DNA of 64,000 nucleotides, taken from positions 372,001 through 436,000 of the forward strand of contig PAAX01000026.1 in NCBI GenBank assembly GCA_002698995.1, read 5' to 3'. Below, in pieces: positions 9,015-19,391 of the stretch. The position numbers and the translations under genes are program-made. This DNA is from Ignavibacteriota bacterium (GTDB taxonomy: Bacteria > Bacteroidota > Ignavibacteria > Ignavibacteriales > Melioribacteraceae). Positions within the stretch are counted from its first letter, which is position 1. The number at the start of each line of letters is the position of its first letter. Under the pieces are notes generated by a model that was not told the DNA's origin, did not search any database, and saw only the letters and a list, made by a program, of their open reading frames with translations.

Positions 9015-10247
9015 TTATTTATATTGAATGGAGTTTTTCGGATGTTCAGATTTATTATCAACGATACATGTTATAAACTCACTCAGTTTAGTGCCGTTTA
9101 TTTTATAGTCAAAAATATTCTTTGCAATTTCTCTCCCTTTACTACCGGCTAATAATGCATCTTCATAATTTTCTATAATCCAAATGATTTTCTGCGCAAA
9201 CATTTCAATATTGTCAGGTTCAGCTAAAAATCCGTTCCATTCTTCCTTTATGTAATTTGAAATAACTCCGGTATCAGTTGTTAGAACAGGTTTACCGGTC
9301 AATAAATATTCACCTAATTTTGTCGGGAAACAGTATTCGGATTCAATACTTTTTGGTTTTGCAAGAGTTAATAAATCAGCACTTGAAAGTAGTTCTACAT
9401 ATTCTTCTCTCGGTAAATAACCGGTTAATTTTATAACTGAGTTTAATTCAAGTTCATCAATCAATTTAAGAATTTTATTTCTGTCACTTTCATTTTGAGT
9501 ATCACCAACAATTAATAACTTTACTTTATAACCTTTGTTATCAACTAGTTTAATACTTCTTATTAGGTTTAAGACACCATCTTTTTTTTGGCATAACGTT
9601 CCTGCATAAACAATTGTAAAAGGATTACTTTTCGGCACATTATTGTTAATATGAAATTCATTTGAGTCGGCTAAGATAGGAATGATAATCGTTTTAGTTT
9701 TATTTGATATTTTTGTTTTAAAGTAATCATAAAGATTATCCGAAATTATGATCAGTCCGTCAAATAATTTGTATATATTATTCACATACCAATCGGAATA
9801 TAGTTTTCCGATTTTACCGAAACTCTTGTAAATAAATGGTAATTCACCTTTTTGATGTAAATAAACAATACCTGTTAATTTTGTGATAATCTTATAGAAA
9901 AGTGTTTGAATTAATCCGCCGCTTACAAATAAAATTGCATCAATTTTTTTGGAATTTCTTATAAAGTAAAATCCGCTCTTAGTAAATCCTTGCAGATCAT
10001 GAAATCTTCTAATAATAAAATGCTTGGAACGCAGCGTAGTATTACAAGTGTAGAAATAATCTATTCCGTCAAAACTACCATTTATATTAGTGTTCAGCGG
10101 TTTGTAACCGTATAATTCAGTTGGTCTGTGGATTAAAATTTTTACATTATTTCCAGCCTCTTGAAGTCCCTTAGCAAAATACTTAACTCTATTTGAACAC
10201 GCTTTCCCAACCGGAAAGGAATCGTTGTAAATTATTATAATATTCAC
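9015..10247 (-). CDS. GT4 family glycosyltransferase
   Basis: A 410-residue GT-B enzyme: N-terminal FPVGKACSNRVKYFAKGLQEAG acceptor loop (split here for length), donor domain beginning IVYAGTLCQKKDGVLNLI, and an acidic motif in SIESEYCFPTKLGEYL, followed by GKPVLTTDTG. It overlaps the upstream glycosyltransferase by four bases. A longer gap of 34 bases separates it from the ATP-grasp gene. Sugar specificity is not determinable. Confidence 0.87.
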   Translation of the reverse strand: MNIIIIYNDSFPVGKACSNRVKYFAKGLQEAGNNVKILIHRPTELYGYKPLNTNINGSFDGIDYFYTCNTTLRSKHFIIRRFHDLQGFTKSGFYFIRNSKKIDAILFVSGGLIQTLFYKIITKLTGIVYLHQKGELPFIYKSFGKIGKLYSDWYVNNIYKLFDGLIIISDNLYDYFKTKISNKTKTIIIPILADSNEFHINNNVPKSNPFTIVYAGTLCQKKDGVLNLIRSIKLVDNKGYKVKLLIVGDTQNESDRNKILKLIDELELNSVIKLTGYLPREEYVELLSSADLLTLAKPKSIESEYCFPTKLGEYLLTGKPVLTTDTGVISNYIKEEWNGFLAEPDNIEMFAQKIIWIIENYEDALLAGSKGREIAKNIFDYKINGTKLSEFITCIVDNKSEHPKNSIQYK

Positions 10248-11572
10248 TTTGCCGCCATTGCGATAGTATTTCTAAAATTTTCACAGACAATTTTTGAATC
10301 ATGTTTAAGTAATGCAATTGATCTTCCTCTTTCACCAAGTGATTTTCTTAGTTCTTCATTTAAGTATAGATCAATTATAGCTCTTTTCAATTCACTCTTA
10401 TCTTTTTTATTTACAATCAAAGCCCAATCATTAACTCTGGCATAAGAAACCATTGCAGTATCTTCAGGAGCATATACTAAAATCGGCACACCTGTAATCA
10501 TAAATTCAGTTACTTTTGTAGGCATTGAATATTTAATATAACGCTGAGCTTTTTCATCAAAATCAATTGGAAGTAATAATACATCAGCCCTTGATAATAC
10601 TTGCGGTAATTGATCGTAACTAATGAAATTATGTAACTGAGTGTACTTTAAAGAAATTAATCTTGGCGGTACATTAAAGCTGTTAATATTAAGTTGAATT
10701 TTTAATCTTATATCTAAACCTTCATTCACTAATTCTTCTACTGCTTCGGCTATATCTATTAATGATTCTTCTGTCCCAATTCCAATTCTTCCCGCATACA
10801 TTAAAGTAAAAGGAGTATTTTCCTTCCAGTTTGTTTTTGAATACTTAAGCCACGAATCTGAATCAACAGGATTATGACAAGGGAGAAAGTCCAATCCAAA
10901 TTTCTGTTGATAGATTTTACTCATTCCTTCACTAATACTTAACCGTGATTTGGAATTCTTAAGAAGTTTCAAATATTCTTTCTTTAGAACTGATCTCCAA
11001 TAAGGTTTTAGTATTCCCCCAATTATCATTGTATTATAGTGATTATCCATAATATGAAGTACATAAGGAATTTTTAATTCATCATTAATTTGATTTATAA
11101 ATTTTACTAACTGTAGATTGGATGCCTGTGCATAAATAATGTCCGGATTGAATTTCATAAGCCATTCCGTAAATTCAATAGATAATTTTAATCTATACAC
11201 ATAGTGATGCAGACCAATAAAATTAATAATCTTCTCAACCAGATTGTGGATAGATTTATACAATTGAGATTCCTTAGAATTGACGGAGTTATATTTTTTT
11301 AGTGATTTATCATCTAGAATTATTTCCCCAGACTTTCTTCTTTTCTGAAATAACCTAAAAATGAAAGGTCTAATATCTTCTTTATTCCCAAGCTGATAAT
11401 AAATTTGACATATATCTGCTTCACTGATTGACATCATGTAAGTTGCAGCAGCTAATTTATTGACAGGCCAGCCTTTGAATAGATTAGACATTGTAATTCC
11501 GCCGCCGCTTTTAGTGTGAAAAGTATTTCCAACTACTAAAACTTTCGGATAATATTTTTTATCTTGTTTCAT
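10244..11572 (-). CDS. GT4 family glycosyltransferase
   Basis: A 442-residue enzyme. The N-terminus (VLVVGNTFHTKSGGGITMSN) holds the glycine-rich acceptor loop, and the second half starts at LMYAGRIGIGTEESLIDIA. The late motif is YIKYSMPTKVTEFMITG, where the usual EX7E first glutamate is not obvious. It lies between the polymerase gene and another glycosyltransferase, 5 bases after the former and overlapping the latter by four. Assignment rests on the GT-B layout and operon context. Confidence 0.83.
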   Translation of the reverse strand: MKQDKKYYPKVLVVGNTFHTKSGGGITMSNLFKGWPVNKLAAATYMMSISEADICQIYYQLGNKEDIRPFIFRLFQKRRKSGEIILDDKSLKKYNSVNSKESQLYKSIHNLVEKIINFIGLHHYVYRLKLSIEFTEWLMKFNPDIIYAQASNLQLVKFINQINDELKIPYVLHIMDNHYNTMIIGGILKPYWRSVLKKEYLKLLKNSKSRLSISEGMSKIYQQKFGLDFLPCHNPVDSDSWLKYSKTNWKENTPFTLMYAGRIGIGTEESLIDIAEAVEELVNEGLDIRLKIQLNINSFNVPPRLISLKYTQLHNFISYDQLPQVLSRADVLLLPIDFDEKAQRYIKYSMPTKVTEFMITGVPILVYAPEDTAMVSYARVNDWALIVNKKDKSELKRAIIDLYLNEELRKSLGERGRSIALLKHDSKIVCENFRNTIAMAAK

Positions 11573-11577
11573 TCTGT

Positions 11578-12840
11578 TTAGGAAATGGTTTTTAATTTAC
11601 CAACCCGATTTTTTCCAGAGATACTATTTATAGATGTAAATGAAAGGATATATCCTTTAGCGTTTTCTATACATTTATTTCTATATAAAATTAGAGCGGC
11701 AGCAAAATTGAAAATCATAATATTTCTGGAACTATAGAAGTTTTCATTCAGCAAGGTAAACACAAGGTAAAATAGAATTAATAAAAACATTTGAAACGAA
11801 TAGGAATCCCGTCTGTTTTTATAGCTTATATAAATTATTAATGAAATTAGAAATGTATGAATTACAAATCCAGTTATTCCTTGAGTTGCCAATAGTTGAA
11901 AAATGAAACTATGGGGAGGTATATTATTCATTGATTCATCAAAGTAGAATTTTGTATTTATCATAGAACCGTTTAATGGGTGCTGAATAAAAAACTCCCA
12001 AGCCATTTCATATTGTTCAAATCTGGAATCAGCATTCGGATCATCTGTAGTAAAAGAGGATGTTACTCTTCCCCAGAAATTATCTGCAATAAATGGAATT
12101 TGAGTAAGTGGAACAATAATCAAAATCAAAAGAATAGATACTTGTAAAGCAATTCGAAATTTATTTTTTATTCTGTTTAAGTTAATTAGCGAAAATAAAG
12201 TTATAATAAAAACACCAAGATAGGCAGACTTATGATTAGCAAATATTAATCCTAGTAGAGAAATAATTAAGAAGAAGAAGTTGTTTTTATGTTGAGAGAA
12301 TAATGAAAAGTTAGTTATTAGCATAAATGCAAATAGTATTGTTGAAGCACCCGATGCAATTCTTACTTCTCCGGTGCTGGTATGATCAATTATCCCATTG
12401 AAATAATTGTATATGTATAAAAGGAGTAACACCGTTCCGGATAGATTGATTATCAAAATTGGTGTTGAGTTTTTTTTGAAATTTGGAAATAAAAAATAAT
12501 AGAAGAAAGGAATAACCAAAAAATATGATTTCCTAAAAACAGCATATGCAATTTCTTTGAACGATACACCCTGTGCAAATAATACCGGCGCTACAATAAT
12601 TAATTGATAAAGAAATAATCCAATTACTGCTGTTATAAATAATCTATTATGGAAATTATCTTTAACCGGATTGAAAATTATTAAAATAATTGTTAGAAAT
12701 ATTGATGCAATTACTCCTATTTCAAACAGAGTGAATTTAAAAATAAGAATAGATTGTAATTCTGATTCAATAAATAATTCCAATAATTGCACTGTTATTA
12801 TATACAAAAATATTACTGAAGTAATAATTTTGATTTTCAT
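11578..12840 (-). CDS. wzy: Wzy-type O-antigen/exopolysaccharide polymerase
   Basis: A 420-residue integral membrane protein with about 10-12 hydrophobic segments and a large periplasmic-type loop (residues ~255-310, FWGRVTSSFTTDDPNADSRF then HPLNGS) of the kind found in O-antigen ligase/polymerase proteins. Wzy joins undecaprenyl-linked repeat units in the periplasm. Its partners Wzx, Wzc and a Wza-like protein are all encoded upstream in the same operon. A ligase (WaaL-type) cannot be excluded by sequence alone, but the context favours polymerase. It overlaps the aminotransferase gene by one base. Confidence 0.78.
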   Translation of the reverse strand: MKIKIITSVIFLYIITVQLLELFIESELQSILIFKFTLFEIGVIASIFLTIILIIFNPVKDNFHNRLFITAVIGLFLYQLIIVAPVLFAQGVSFKEIAYAVFRKSYFLVIPFFYYFLFPNFKKNSTPILIINLSGTVLLLLYIYNYFNGIIDHTSTGEVRIASGASTILFAFMLITNFSLFSQHKNNFFFLIISLLGLIFANHKSAYLGVFIITLFSLINLNRIKNKFRIALQVSILLILIIVPLTQIPFIADNFWGRVTSSFTTDDPNADSRFEQYEMAWEFFIQHPLNGSMINTKFYFDESMNNIPPHSFIFQLLATQGITGFVIHTFLISLIIYISYKNRRDSYSFQMFLLILFYLVFTLLNENFYSSRNIMIFNFAAALILYRNKCIENAKGYILSFTSINSISGKNRVGKLKTIS

Positions 12841-14018
12841 TAGTTTGACTCACAATTAAATGTTTTCTTTTCATTTCTTGACTTATAAATTGCTTCCTTA
12901 ATACTGCTGCAGACATATAATAAGTTCTCTTCACTCAAATTAGAATATAGCGGAAGTGTAATTTCTGTTGAAGCAAAATACTCTGTAACCGGAAGATCAT
13001 AATACTGATGATTATAAATTCTGAATTGGTGAACTGCAGGATAATGAATACTGGTTTGAATTCCTTTCTTTGATAGATAACATCGAATGCTTCCTCTTTC
13101 TATATAGTTTGAGTCTTTTAACACAACAGGAAAAATGTAATTTGAGCTGAACTGCATTTGATCCTTAAAAGGAATTACCAATTCATCTATCTCGCTTAAC
13201 TGCTCAATATATAATTTCCTCAATTCCATTCTTCTTTGAATATCCTTTTTCAATTTTTGCAATTGAGCAATTCCCAAAGAAGCACGCATATCATCCAGTC
13301 TGTAATTAAATCCTAATTCCACAACATCATATCCCGTGCTGTGTCCTTTTGACCGTTCATATGAAAGAGAAGTCATACCATGAGATCTTAACAACCTTGC
13401 TTTGTTATTATAGTAATTATTATTAGTAACAATCATTCCCCCTTCACCGGTACTAATATTTTTGTTTGAAAAGAAACTATAGCAGGCAATATCACTTTCC
13501 GTTCCTATTGTTCTTCCTTTATATTTTGAAAGAGGAGCATGGCAGGCATCTTCAATAAGTTTTAAATTATTCTTTTTACATATATCTATTATTTCATCCA
13601 TACTGCAAGGGAATCCTCCATAATGCATAACAAGTATTGCTTTAGTTTTAGGTGTAATTAATTCCTTTATTTTTTCCGGATTAATAGTAGGGTTTTCAAT
13701 ACTAGTAATATCGCAGAAAATTGGATTAGCATTAACAAACTTAATTGAGTTTGCAGTTGCAACAAAAGTTAAAGAAGGACAAATTATTTCATCACCTGAA
13801 TTTATTCCAATTGTACTTAATGCAATGTGTAGGGCTCCGGTGCAGCTTGATATAGCTACAGCATGCTTAACACCCAGCATTTCCGCAAAAAGATTTTCAA
13901 ACTTCTCATTCTGTGGACCTATAGAAATCCATTTAGAACGAATTGTGTTTAGAATTTCTTTTTCTTCATGTTCGTCATAATTAAGATCAAACAAAGGGAC
14001 TTTAATTTGGGTTTTCAT
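12840..14018 (-). CDS. DegT/DnrJ/EryC1 sugar aminotransferase
   Basis: A 392-residue PLP enzyme of the sugar aminotransferase family. The N-terminus PLFDLNYDEHEEKEILN, the substrate segment AISSCTGALHIAL, the aspartate strand LIEDACHAPLS and the PLP lysine in SFFSNKNISTGEGGMI are all present. It would transfer an amino group to a keto-sugar nucleotide. Overlap with the epimerase and adjacency to a nucleotidyltransferase suggest that the three build one amino sugar donor. It is distinct from the second DegT enzyme at 25686. Confidence 0.9.
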   Translation of the reverse strand: MKTQIKVPLFDLNYDEHEEKEILNTIRSKWISIGPQNEKFENLFAEMLGVKHAVAISSCTGALHIALSTIGINSGDEIICPSLTFVATANSIKFVNANPIFCDITSIENPTINPEKIKELITPKTKAILVMHYGGFPCSMDEIIDICKKNNLKLIEDACHAPLSKYKGRTIGTESDIACYSFFSNKNISTGEGGMIVTNNNYYNNKARLLRSHGMTSLSYERSKGHSTGYDVVELGFNYRLDDMRASLGIAQLQKLKKDIQRRMELRKLYIEQLSEIDELVIPFKDQMQFSSNYIFPVVLKDSNYIERGSIRCYLSKKGIQTSIHYPAVHQFRIYNHQYYDLPVTEYFASTEITLPLYSNLSEENLLYVCSSIKEAIYKSRNEKKTFNCESN

Positions 14019-14992
14019 ATGTTTGTATATTTTTTAGAGTATGGATCTTCAATCTGCTTCTTATCAAGAATATTATAGATCTCATTCAATCCATAAGGAA
14101 GAGTTTTGGTAATTTGAAAATCTAGCAGATTCTTAATTTTTGAAAAATCTACTTTATAATTTCTTGGATCTTCTTCTTTGTGTATATAATTAACATTCGT
14201 TTCCGGAATAATTTTAAGTATCTCTTCTGCAATCATTTTTTTCTGATAGTTTTGATTACTATCACCAACTCCAAATACTTCATGAGATACTTTATTCGGA
14301 TTGCTTTCTAATATTAGGTGAATTGCTCTTACAATATCAGCAACATGACAATAAGGACGCCAAAACTCCTCACCGTATATTGTCAATCTTCTCTTCAAGA
14401 ATGCATCTCTTATAAATTCATTAACTGTAAGATCAAATCTAATTCTTGGTGATGCACCGAATATGGTTGCAAATCTTAATGCAGTTGGATAAAAATCTTT
14501 TCTTGTTTCAGATTTTAGCAGATACTTCTCAAATTTAACTTTCAACTTTGCATAAAGAGATACAGGTCTGAGCTCAGAATTTTCATTAAGAAATTCTTCA
14601 TTATCCATTTTACCGTAGTTGCTGCAAGTGGATGCAAAAACAAAGTGAGAAATATTTCTTGCGTTTTTGCAGGCATCAAACAGATATCTAGTTGCAATCC
14701 AATTTACTTCAAACGCTTCTTCGGGCATTTTAGAACAGGCCGGATCACCAACAATTGCAGCTAAATGCACAACATCTGTAACTTCATTTACAATTCTATC
14801 AATCAGCTTAAAATCTCTTATATCTCCTTTCTGAAAAACAAAATATGGATTATTATATAATTGAGAAATTGATTCATCTCCGTACTTTAATGAATCCAAA
14901 CCAATTATGTGATAATTATAGCTCAGTAAATGTCTTACAAGTTTGGAACCGACATAACCGGCAGCACCAGTAACTAAAATTTTCCGTGTCAT
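14015..14992 (-). CDS. NAD-dependent sugar epimerase/dehydratase
   Basis: A 325-residue extended short-chain dehydrogenase. The NAD site is GAAGYVGSKLVRHL; the catalytic region has FASTCSNYG and Y-x3-K in LYAKLKVKFEKY. It acts on a nucleotide sugar as an epimerase, reductase or dehydratase. Four-base overlap with the aminotransferase and one-base overlap with the nucleotidyltransferase tie the three into one sugar-nucleotide route. Exact product unknown. Confidence 0.88.
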   Translation of the reverse strand: MTRKILVTGAAGYVGSKLVRHLLSYNYHIIGLDSLKYGDESISQLYNNPYFVFQKGDIRDFKLIDRIVNEVTDVVHLAAIVGDPACSKMPEEAFEVNWIATRYLFDACKNARNISHFVFASTCSNYGKMDNEEFLNENSELRPVSLYAKLKVKFEKYLLKSETRKDFYPTALRFATIFGASPRIRFDLTVNEFIRDAFLKRRLTIYGEEFWRPYCHVADIVRAIHLILESNPNKVSHEVFGVGDSNQNYQKKMIAEEILKIIPETNVNYIHKEEDPRNYKVDFSKIKNLLDFQITKTLPYGLNEIYNILDKKQIEDPYSKKYTNI

Positions 14993-15693
14993 TATTGTAC
15001 TTCCGCTAATTGTGAAAAATAATCATGTTGTGCTTTTTCATAATCTTCCGGCTTTCCTATATCCAGCCAGTATTCTTTCAATTCATATTTTGAGATCGGA
15101 ATCTGTTTTGCAAGAAGATCCCTAATCAAGTAATCCATCCCATAGTAAGTTTTATTAGGAATTAAGTGAAGAATTTCCGGCCGCATTATATAAATACCGG
15201 CTAGAGCATAAGTTATAATATCGGGCTTTTCAGTTATGTTGGTTACATAATCACCCGTGAAATAGATATTTCCAAAATCATAAGGAGTAATTATTTTCTT
15301 AATTGCTATTGTAAGAAGTGTCTGTTTTTTTACTGCATATTCATAAAACTTCTTAAAATTCATTAACGTAAGAATGTCACCATTCATAACTAAAAAGGGT
15401 TCATCAAATTCATCTGATAGTAATTTTAGTGGACCTGCAGTACCGAGCGGTTTTTCTTCTTTGCTTATGAAAAGTTGAATTCCATATTTATTTCCGTTTC
15501 CAAAAAAATTTTCTATGTATTCAGATTTATAATTAGTAGCAAGATATACTTCATCAAATCCATACGATTTTAGTCTTTCAATCTGTACTTCCAAAACAGC
15601 TTTTTTACCGACAGGCAATAGAGGTTTAGGTATAACTTCCGTAAATGGTTTTAGTCTGCTCCCCAATCCACCCGCTAAAATTACTGCTTTCAT
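14992..15693 (-). CDS. Sugar-phosphate nucleotidyltransferase
   Basis: A 233-residue GT-A-like nucleotidyltransferase. The signature LAGGLGSRLKPFTEVIPKP covers the nucleotide loop and the catalytic arginine/lysine; VMNGDILT is the metal-binding aspartate region, and EYWLDIGKPEDYEKA is the C-terminal signature. It activates a sugar-1-phosphate to NDP-sugar, the first step for the epimerase and aminotransferase that follow. The length is that of short RmlA/ManC-type single-domain forms. Confidence 0.9.
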   Translation of the reverse strand: MKAVILAGGLGSRLKPFTEVIPKPLLPVGKKAVLEVQIERLKSYGFDEVYLATNYKSEYIENFFGNGNKYGIQLFISKEEKPLGTAGPLKLLSDEFDEPFLVMNGDILTLMNFKKFYEYAVKKQTLLTIAIKKIITPYDFGNIYFTGDYVTNITEKPDIITYALAGIYIMRPEILHLIPNKTYYGMDYLIRDLLAKQIPISKYELKEYWLDIGKPEDYEKAQHDYFSQLAEVQ

Positions 15694-15731
15694 TTTTAAC
15701 CTCGTGATCTAATGTTTATAATAATTTATTT

Positions 15732-16943
15732 TTATACTGTTATTGATTTCTCTTTTAATATTTGACTGTAAAGCTGAAGGAGCTGCTCAACAACTTTATG
15801 CGGTGAGTATTTTTCCAAAGCAATCTGAAATGCATTTACAATAATTTTATTAACTTTTTTCTTATTAGTTAATAACTCTTCTACAGCATTTGTAAGTTTT
15901 TCTATATTTCCGCATTCAACTAGAATGCCGCTAACATTATTTTCTATCATTTCCGGTAGTCCATCTACATTATAAGAAATAACAGGTGTACCAATTGTCA
16001 TACTTTCTGCAACTGCTCTTGGACCGGTATCTACATAAGTAGGCAGTAGTAATATTTTTGATTTTTTTATTTCCATTAATACATCGGAATGTTCTTCAAC
16101 ATAACCGACGAATTCAATATTGTTTTCAAGTTCTTCTGATTTAATCAGTTCTTTGATATGCTTTAAGTATTCTTCGTTTCCGGTAAAACCAATTATCTTA
16201 CTTTTGATGTTTAATTTTGACTTCAATCTTTTGGTAACTTCAATAAAATCTTCTATTCCTTTTCTTTTTACTATCTCTGCAGCATAAATAATATCGCTTG
16301 TTTTTGTTATATCCAGATTAAACATATCAAAGGCATATTCTGGATTTGGATGATATATATTGTAAAACTTTGCCCTGGGATTGTGGTTTTTTATGAACTG
16401 CTCCATCTCACCGGGAAATGTTATAAAGTGTTTTTGATGTGAGATGATTTTATTTTCATTCTCAAGCCAGTATTTGTATTTAGAGCTTTCTTGATATTTA
16501 GTCACAAAGTTCATTAAGCCCTGCATCCAAACAACTGTTGGAATATCAAAATTATTTCCTAATACCTGCAGATTACCTTCAGTACCATGAATATTAATTA
16601 CATCGGGATTAATCTCTTCAATTATTTTAAGTACTTTCTTTTTCCAAAAGATATTTACAGAATGAATTTTCCTTTTTGAAATGCTTCCGAACTTTAGTGT
16701 CGGAATTACAAATGGTCTTTCTTTTATTAAGTGATAATGTATTCCATCTTCAATTATATAATAATCTTTTTCAAGATCACTGCTTAGTGTTAAGATATGA
16801 AGTTCAACATCTTTTATTTTGGATATTTCTTGAACCAAGTAATAAAGCCATGGAATTGGATGTTTACTTTTATTATCAATTTTAATTTTCAATTGATGCT
16901 GAAGATACTTCAATGAATAATTACAAAGCCATAGTACTTTCAT
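15732..16943 (-). CDS. GT4 family glycosyltransferase
   Basis: A 403-residue GT-B enzyme. The donor domain begins IIYAAEIVKRKGIEDFIE; the late motif is LLPTYVDTGPRAVAESMTIG, where the usual first acidic residue of EX7E is replaced (DTGPRAVAE), followed by TPVISYNVDGLPE. It overlaps the flippase stop-start by four bases and is followed by 38 bases before the nucleotidyltransferase. Repeat-unit assembly is inferred from context. Confidence 0.85.
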   Translation of the reverse strand: MKVLWLCNYSLKYLQHQLKIKIDNKSKHPIPWLYYLVQEISKIKDVELHILTLSSDLEKDYYIIEDGIHYHLIKERPFVIPTLKFGSISKRKIHSVNIFWKKKVLKIIEEINPDVINIHGTEGNLQVLGNNFDIPTVVWMQGLMNFVTKYQESSKYKYWLENENKIISHQKHFITFPGEMEQFIKNHNPRAKFYNIYHPNPEYAFDMFNLDITKTSDIIYAAEIVKRKGIEDFIEVTKRLKSKLNIKSKIIGFTGNEEYLKHIKELIKSEELENNIEFVGYVEEHSDVLMEIKKSKILLLPTYVDTGPRAVAESMTIGTPVISYNVDGLPEMIENNVSGILVECGNIEKLTNAVEELLTNKKKVNKIIVNAFQIALEKYSPHKVVEQLLQLYSQILKEKSITV

Positions 16944-18328
16944 TTTAACCAGATACCTTTTGCTTTATTAGTTATTATTTTTTTGTACTGAATAGGCCAG
17001 ATTATAAAAGCAATAAAATTAGCTATACATGTGGCCATAATTACTCCGGTTGATCCGTAATTCATATATTTAGCGAGAAAGATTGAAAGAGGAATGTTTA
17101 TAACTGCTTCACATACGCCAACTATTAACTGGAGAGTTATTACTCCAACACCATTGATAAAATTTACATAAGGAATTGTAAACATCATCAATATGGCATT
17201 TAATCCCATAAATAATGAAAGTGAAAAAGGGATATTGACAATTGATCCAATCCATAATTTATAGACATAATCTGCTAGAATTACCATAATGATTACTATA
17301 ACTGAAAGTGCAGCTGCCATCTTCCTTAAATTCTTGATTGACGATTTAATCCAATTAAAATCTTTTTTCTGATATGCATCTGTAAAACTTGACCAATACG
17401 GGGTTGTGACAATTGTAAATAACATCATAACTGCTGAAAAATATTTAAAAGATATTGTATAGGGTGTAACTTCTGTTGGACTTAATACTTGTGCAATAAT
17501 GATGTTATCGGATGAATATAATACCAATGCTGATATTTGGATTATAAAAAACTTTATCCCCAACGAGGTTAAATCTTTGGTATAATTAAAATTCACAAAA
17601 CTGAAAGAAGGTTTGTATCTCTTATAATTGTTATTGAAGAAATAGAATGTAAAAAATAGATAAACTACTATCGGAACAATTCCAAATACCAATCCAACGT
17701 AAATTAATGAGCCGTCTGAAATCAGACTTAATATTATAATTCCTATTAAGGTAAAAAGACTGGCAGTAAATTTAATAAAATCAAAATATGCCGGTCTCTG
17801 GTCTGCAATCGGAATTGTTCTAACAATTTGAAGTACAAATCCAATTGAGAACGAAGTAAATACAATAAACACCAAAGGATTGATAATATTATCGAAACTC
17901 TCAGGTGCATTAAATATAAATCTCCAATTTATATATGGGAACAGCAATAAAAAAATAGTATAAATAATTAATACAATTGAGATTACAAGAACATAAGTAA
18001 GAGAGACATATATTCTTCCTAAAGCATGATTATCATTTGAAATAGCTTCAGCAAGTTTATTTCTTAATCCATGTGATAATCCAATATCAAAAAAACTAAA
18101 TAAAACTATTACAGAACCAATAGTTGCCCAAATACCGTAAGCGGTTGGTTGAAGATAATTTAGTGTAATAGGCACCTGTATAAAACCGATCAGCATTGCA
18201 AAGCCGCGCCATAAAATTGAACCGGCAATATGCTTTTTAATTCTAACTGATCTGGCATTTCCTTTATTGAAATAATTATAAAGTATAATGCTGCTTTTTT
18301 TTAATGAAGTTAATACTTCTTCCATCAA
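16940..18328 (-). CDS. wzx: Wzx-type polysaccharide flippase
   Basis: A 462-residue integral membrane protein with about 12-14 hydrophobic helices and the MATE/PST layout (GSILWRGFAMLIGFIQVPIT near the N-terminus, FDIGLSHGLRNKLAEA after helix 2). Wzx turns the finished undecaprenyl-linked repeat unit from the cytoplasmic to the periplasmic side. Four-base overlaps with both neighbours place it in the operon core. No other flippase is visible here. Confidence 0.88.
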   Translation of the reverse strand: MMEEVLTSLKKSSIILYNYFNKGNARSVRIKKHIAGSILWRGFAMLIGFIQVPITLNYLQPTAYGIWATIGSVIVLFSFFDIGLSHGLRNKLAEAISNDNHALGRIYVSLTYVLVISIVLIIYTIFLLLFPYINWRFIFNAPESFDNIINPLVFIVFTSFSIGFVLQIVRTIPIADQRPAYFDFIKFTASLFTLIGIIILSLISDGSLIYVGLVFGIVPIVVYLFFTFYFFNNNYKRYKPSFSFVNFNYTKDLTSLGIKFFIIQISALVLYSSDNIIIAQVLSPTEVTPYTISFKYFSAVMMLFTIVTTPYWSSFTDAYQKKDFNWIKSSIKNLRKMAAALSVIVIIMVILADYVYKLWIGSIVNIPFSLSLFMGLNAILMMFTIPYVNFINGVGVITLQLIVGVCEAVINIPLSIFLAKYMNYGSTGVIMATCIANFIAFIIWPIQYKKIITNKAKGIWLK

Positions 18329-19362
18329 ACAGTCGCTTTTGCTTTTAAACTGCTCTCTATTGTTTCGTTTTGATTGTAGTAATACTTTTTAAACCAGTTG
18401 ATAAACTTTGGAAGTCCAATTTCTATAGGAGTTTGAGGATTATAACCTATAAAGGATTTAAGTTTTTCTATATCGGCATAAGTTTCATAAACATCACCGC
18501 TCTGCATAGGTAAAAAATTAATCCTAGCTTTTTTCTTTAATTCATGTTCAATAATATTGATAAAATATTTGAGCTCAACCGAAGTATTATTCCCGATATT
18601 AAATATTTCATACATAGGTCTGTCAAAATGATTTCCAGTGAATATTATTTTTTTTATGATCCCTTCAATTCCTTTTACAATATCACCAACGTAAGTAAAA
18701 TCTCTTTTCATAATTCCGTTGTTAAAAAGAGATATAGGTTTATCGTCAAGAATATTTTTTGTAAAAACAAAATAAGCCATATCCGGTCTTCCCCATTCGC
18801 CATAAACAGTGAAGAATCTCAAGCCAATTAAATTTATATGCGATTGAGAATGATAAGTGTAAGCAATTAACTCATTGGTTTTCTTTGATGCGGCATAAAT
18901 TGAAATCGGATTATCAACAGAATCGGTTTCACTGAAAGGAATTTTCTTATTATTTCCATAAACCGAACTTGAGGAAGCATAAAGTACATTTCTGATTTCA
19001 TGACTTTTAACTTCCTCCAGTATGTTCAAGAATCCTGTTATGTTATTATCAATATATGAGAAGGGATTCTGAATGGAATACCTTACTCCGGCTTGTGCTG
19101 CCAGATTAATAACCAAATCAAAATTATACTTGTTAAATAATGTCTTTAATTCACTTCTATTTTTTATATCAATTTTATGAAACTTGAAATTACGAAATGA
19201 ATGCAGAAGTGATAACCTGTCAACTTTCAATTGTATATCATAATAATTATTTAGATTATCTATTCCAACTATATCAAAGTATTTGCTGCCGGATAATTTC
19301 TTTGAAAGATGGAATCCGATAAAACCGGCACAACCGGTAACAAGTATTTTATACTTTTTCAT
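18325..19362 (-). CDS. UDP-glucuronate 4-epimerase-like NAD-dependent epimerase
   Basis: A 345-residue extended SDR. The NAD motif is GCAGFIGFHLSKKL, catalytic serines are in YASSSSVYG, and Y-x3-K is in IYAASKKTNELIAY. The RLSLL segment, LAAQAGVRYSIQNP and RFFTVYGEWGRPDMA strongly recall UDP-glucuronate 4-epimerases (CapI/GalE group). It would supply UDP-galacturonate or a related donor. Substrate assignment comes from sequence style, not testing. A poor second candidate is dTDP-glucose dehydratase. Confidence 0.85.
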   Translation of the reverse strand: MKKYKILVTGCAGFIGFHLSKKLSGSKYFDIVGIDNLNNYYDIQLKVDRLSLLHSFRNFKFHKIDIKNRSELKTLFNKYNFDLVINLAAQAGVRYSIQNPFSYIDNNITGFLNILEEVKSHEIRNVLYASSSSVYGNNKKIPFSETDSVDNPISIYAASKKTNELIAYTYHSQSHINLIGLRFFTVYGEWGRPDMAYFVFTKNILDDKPISLFNNGIMKRDFTYVGDIVKGIEGIIKKIIFTGNHFDRPMYEIFNIGNNTSVELKYFINIIEHELKKKARINFLPMQSGDVYETYADIEKLKSFIGYNPQTPIEIGLPKFINWFKKYYYNQNETIESSLKAKATV

Positions 19363-19391
19363 TTTTTGATTTGAATAAAATTGAAGATGTT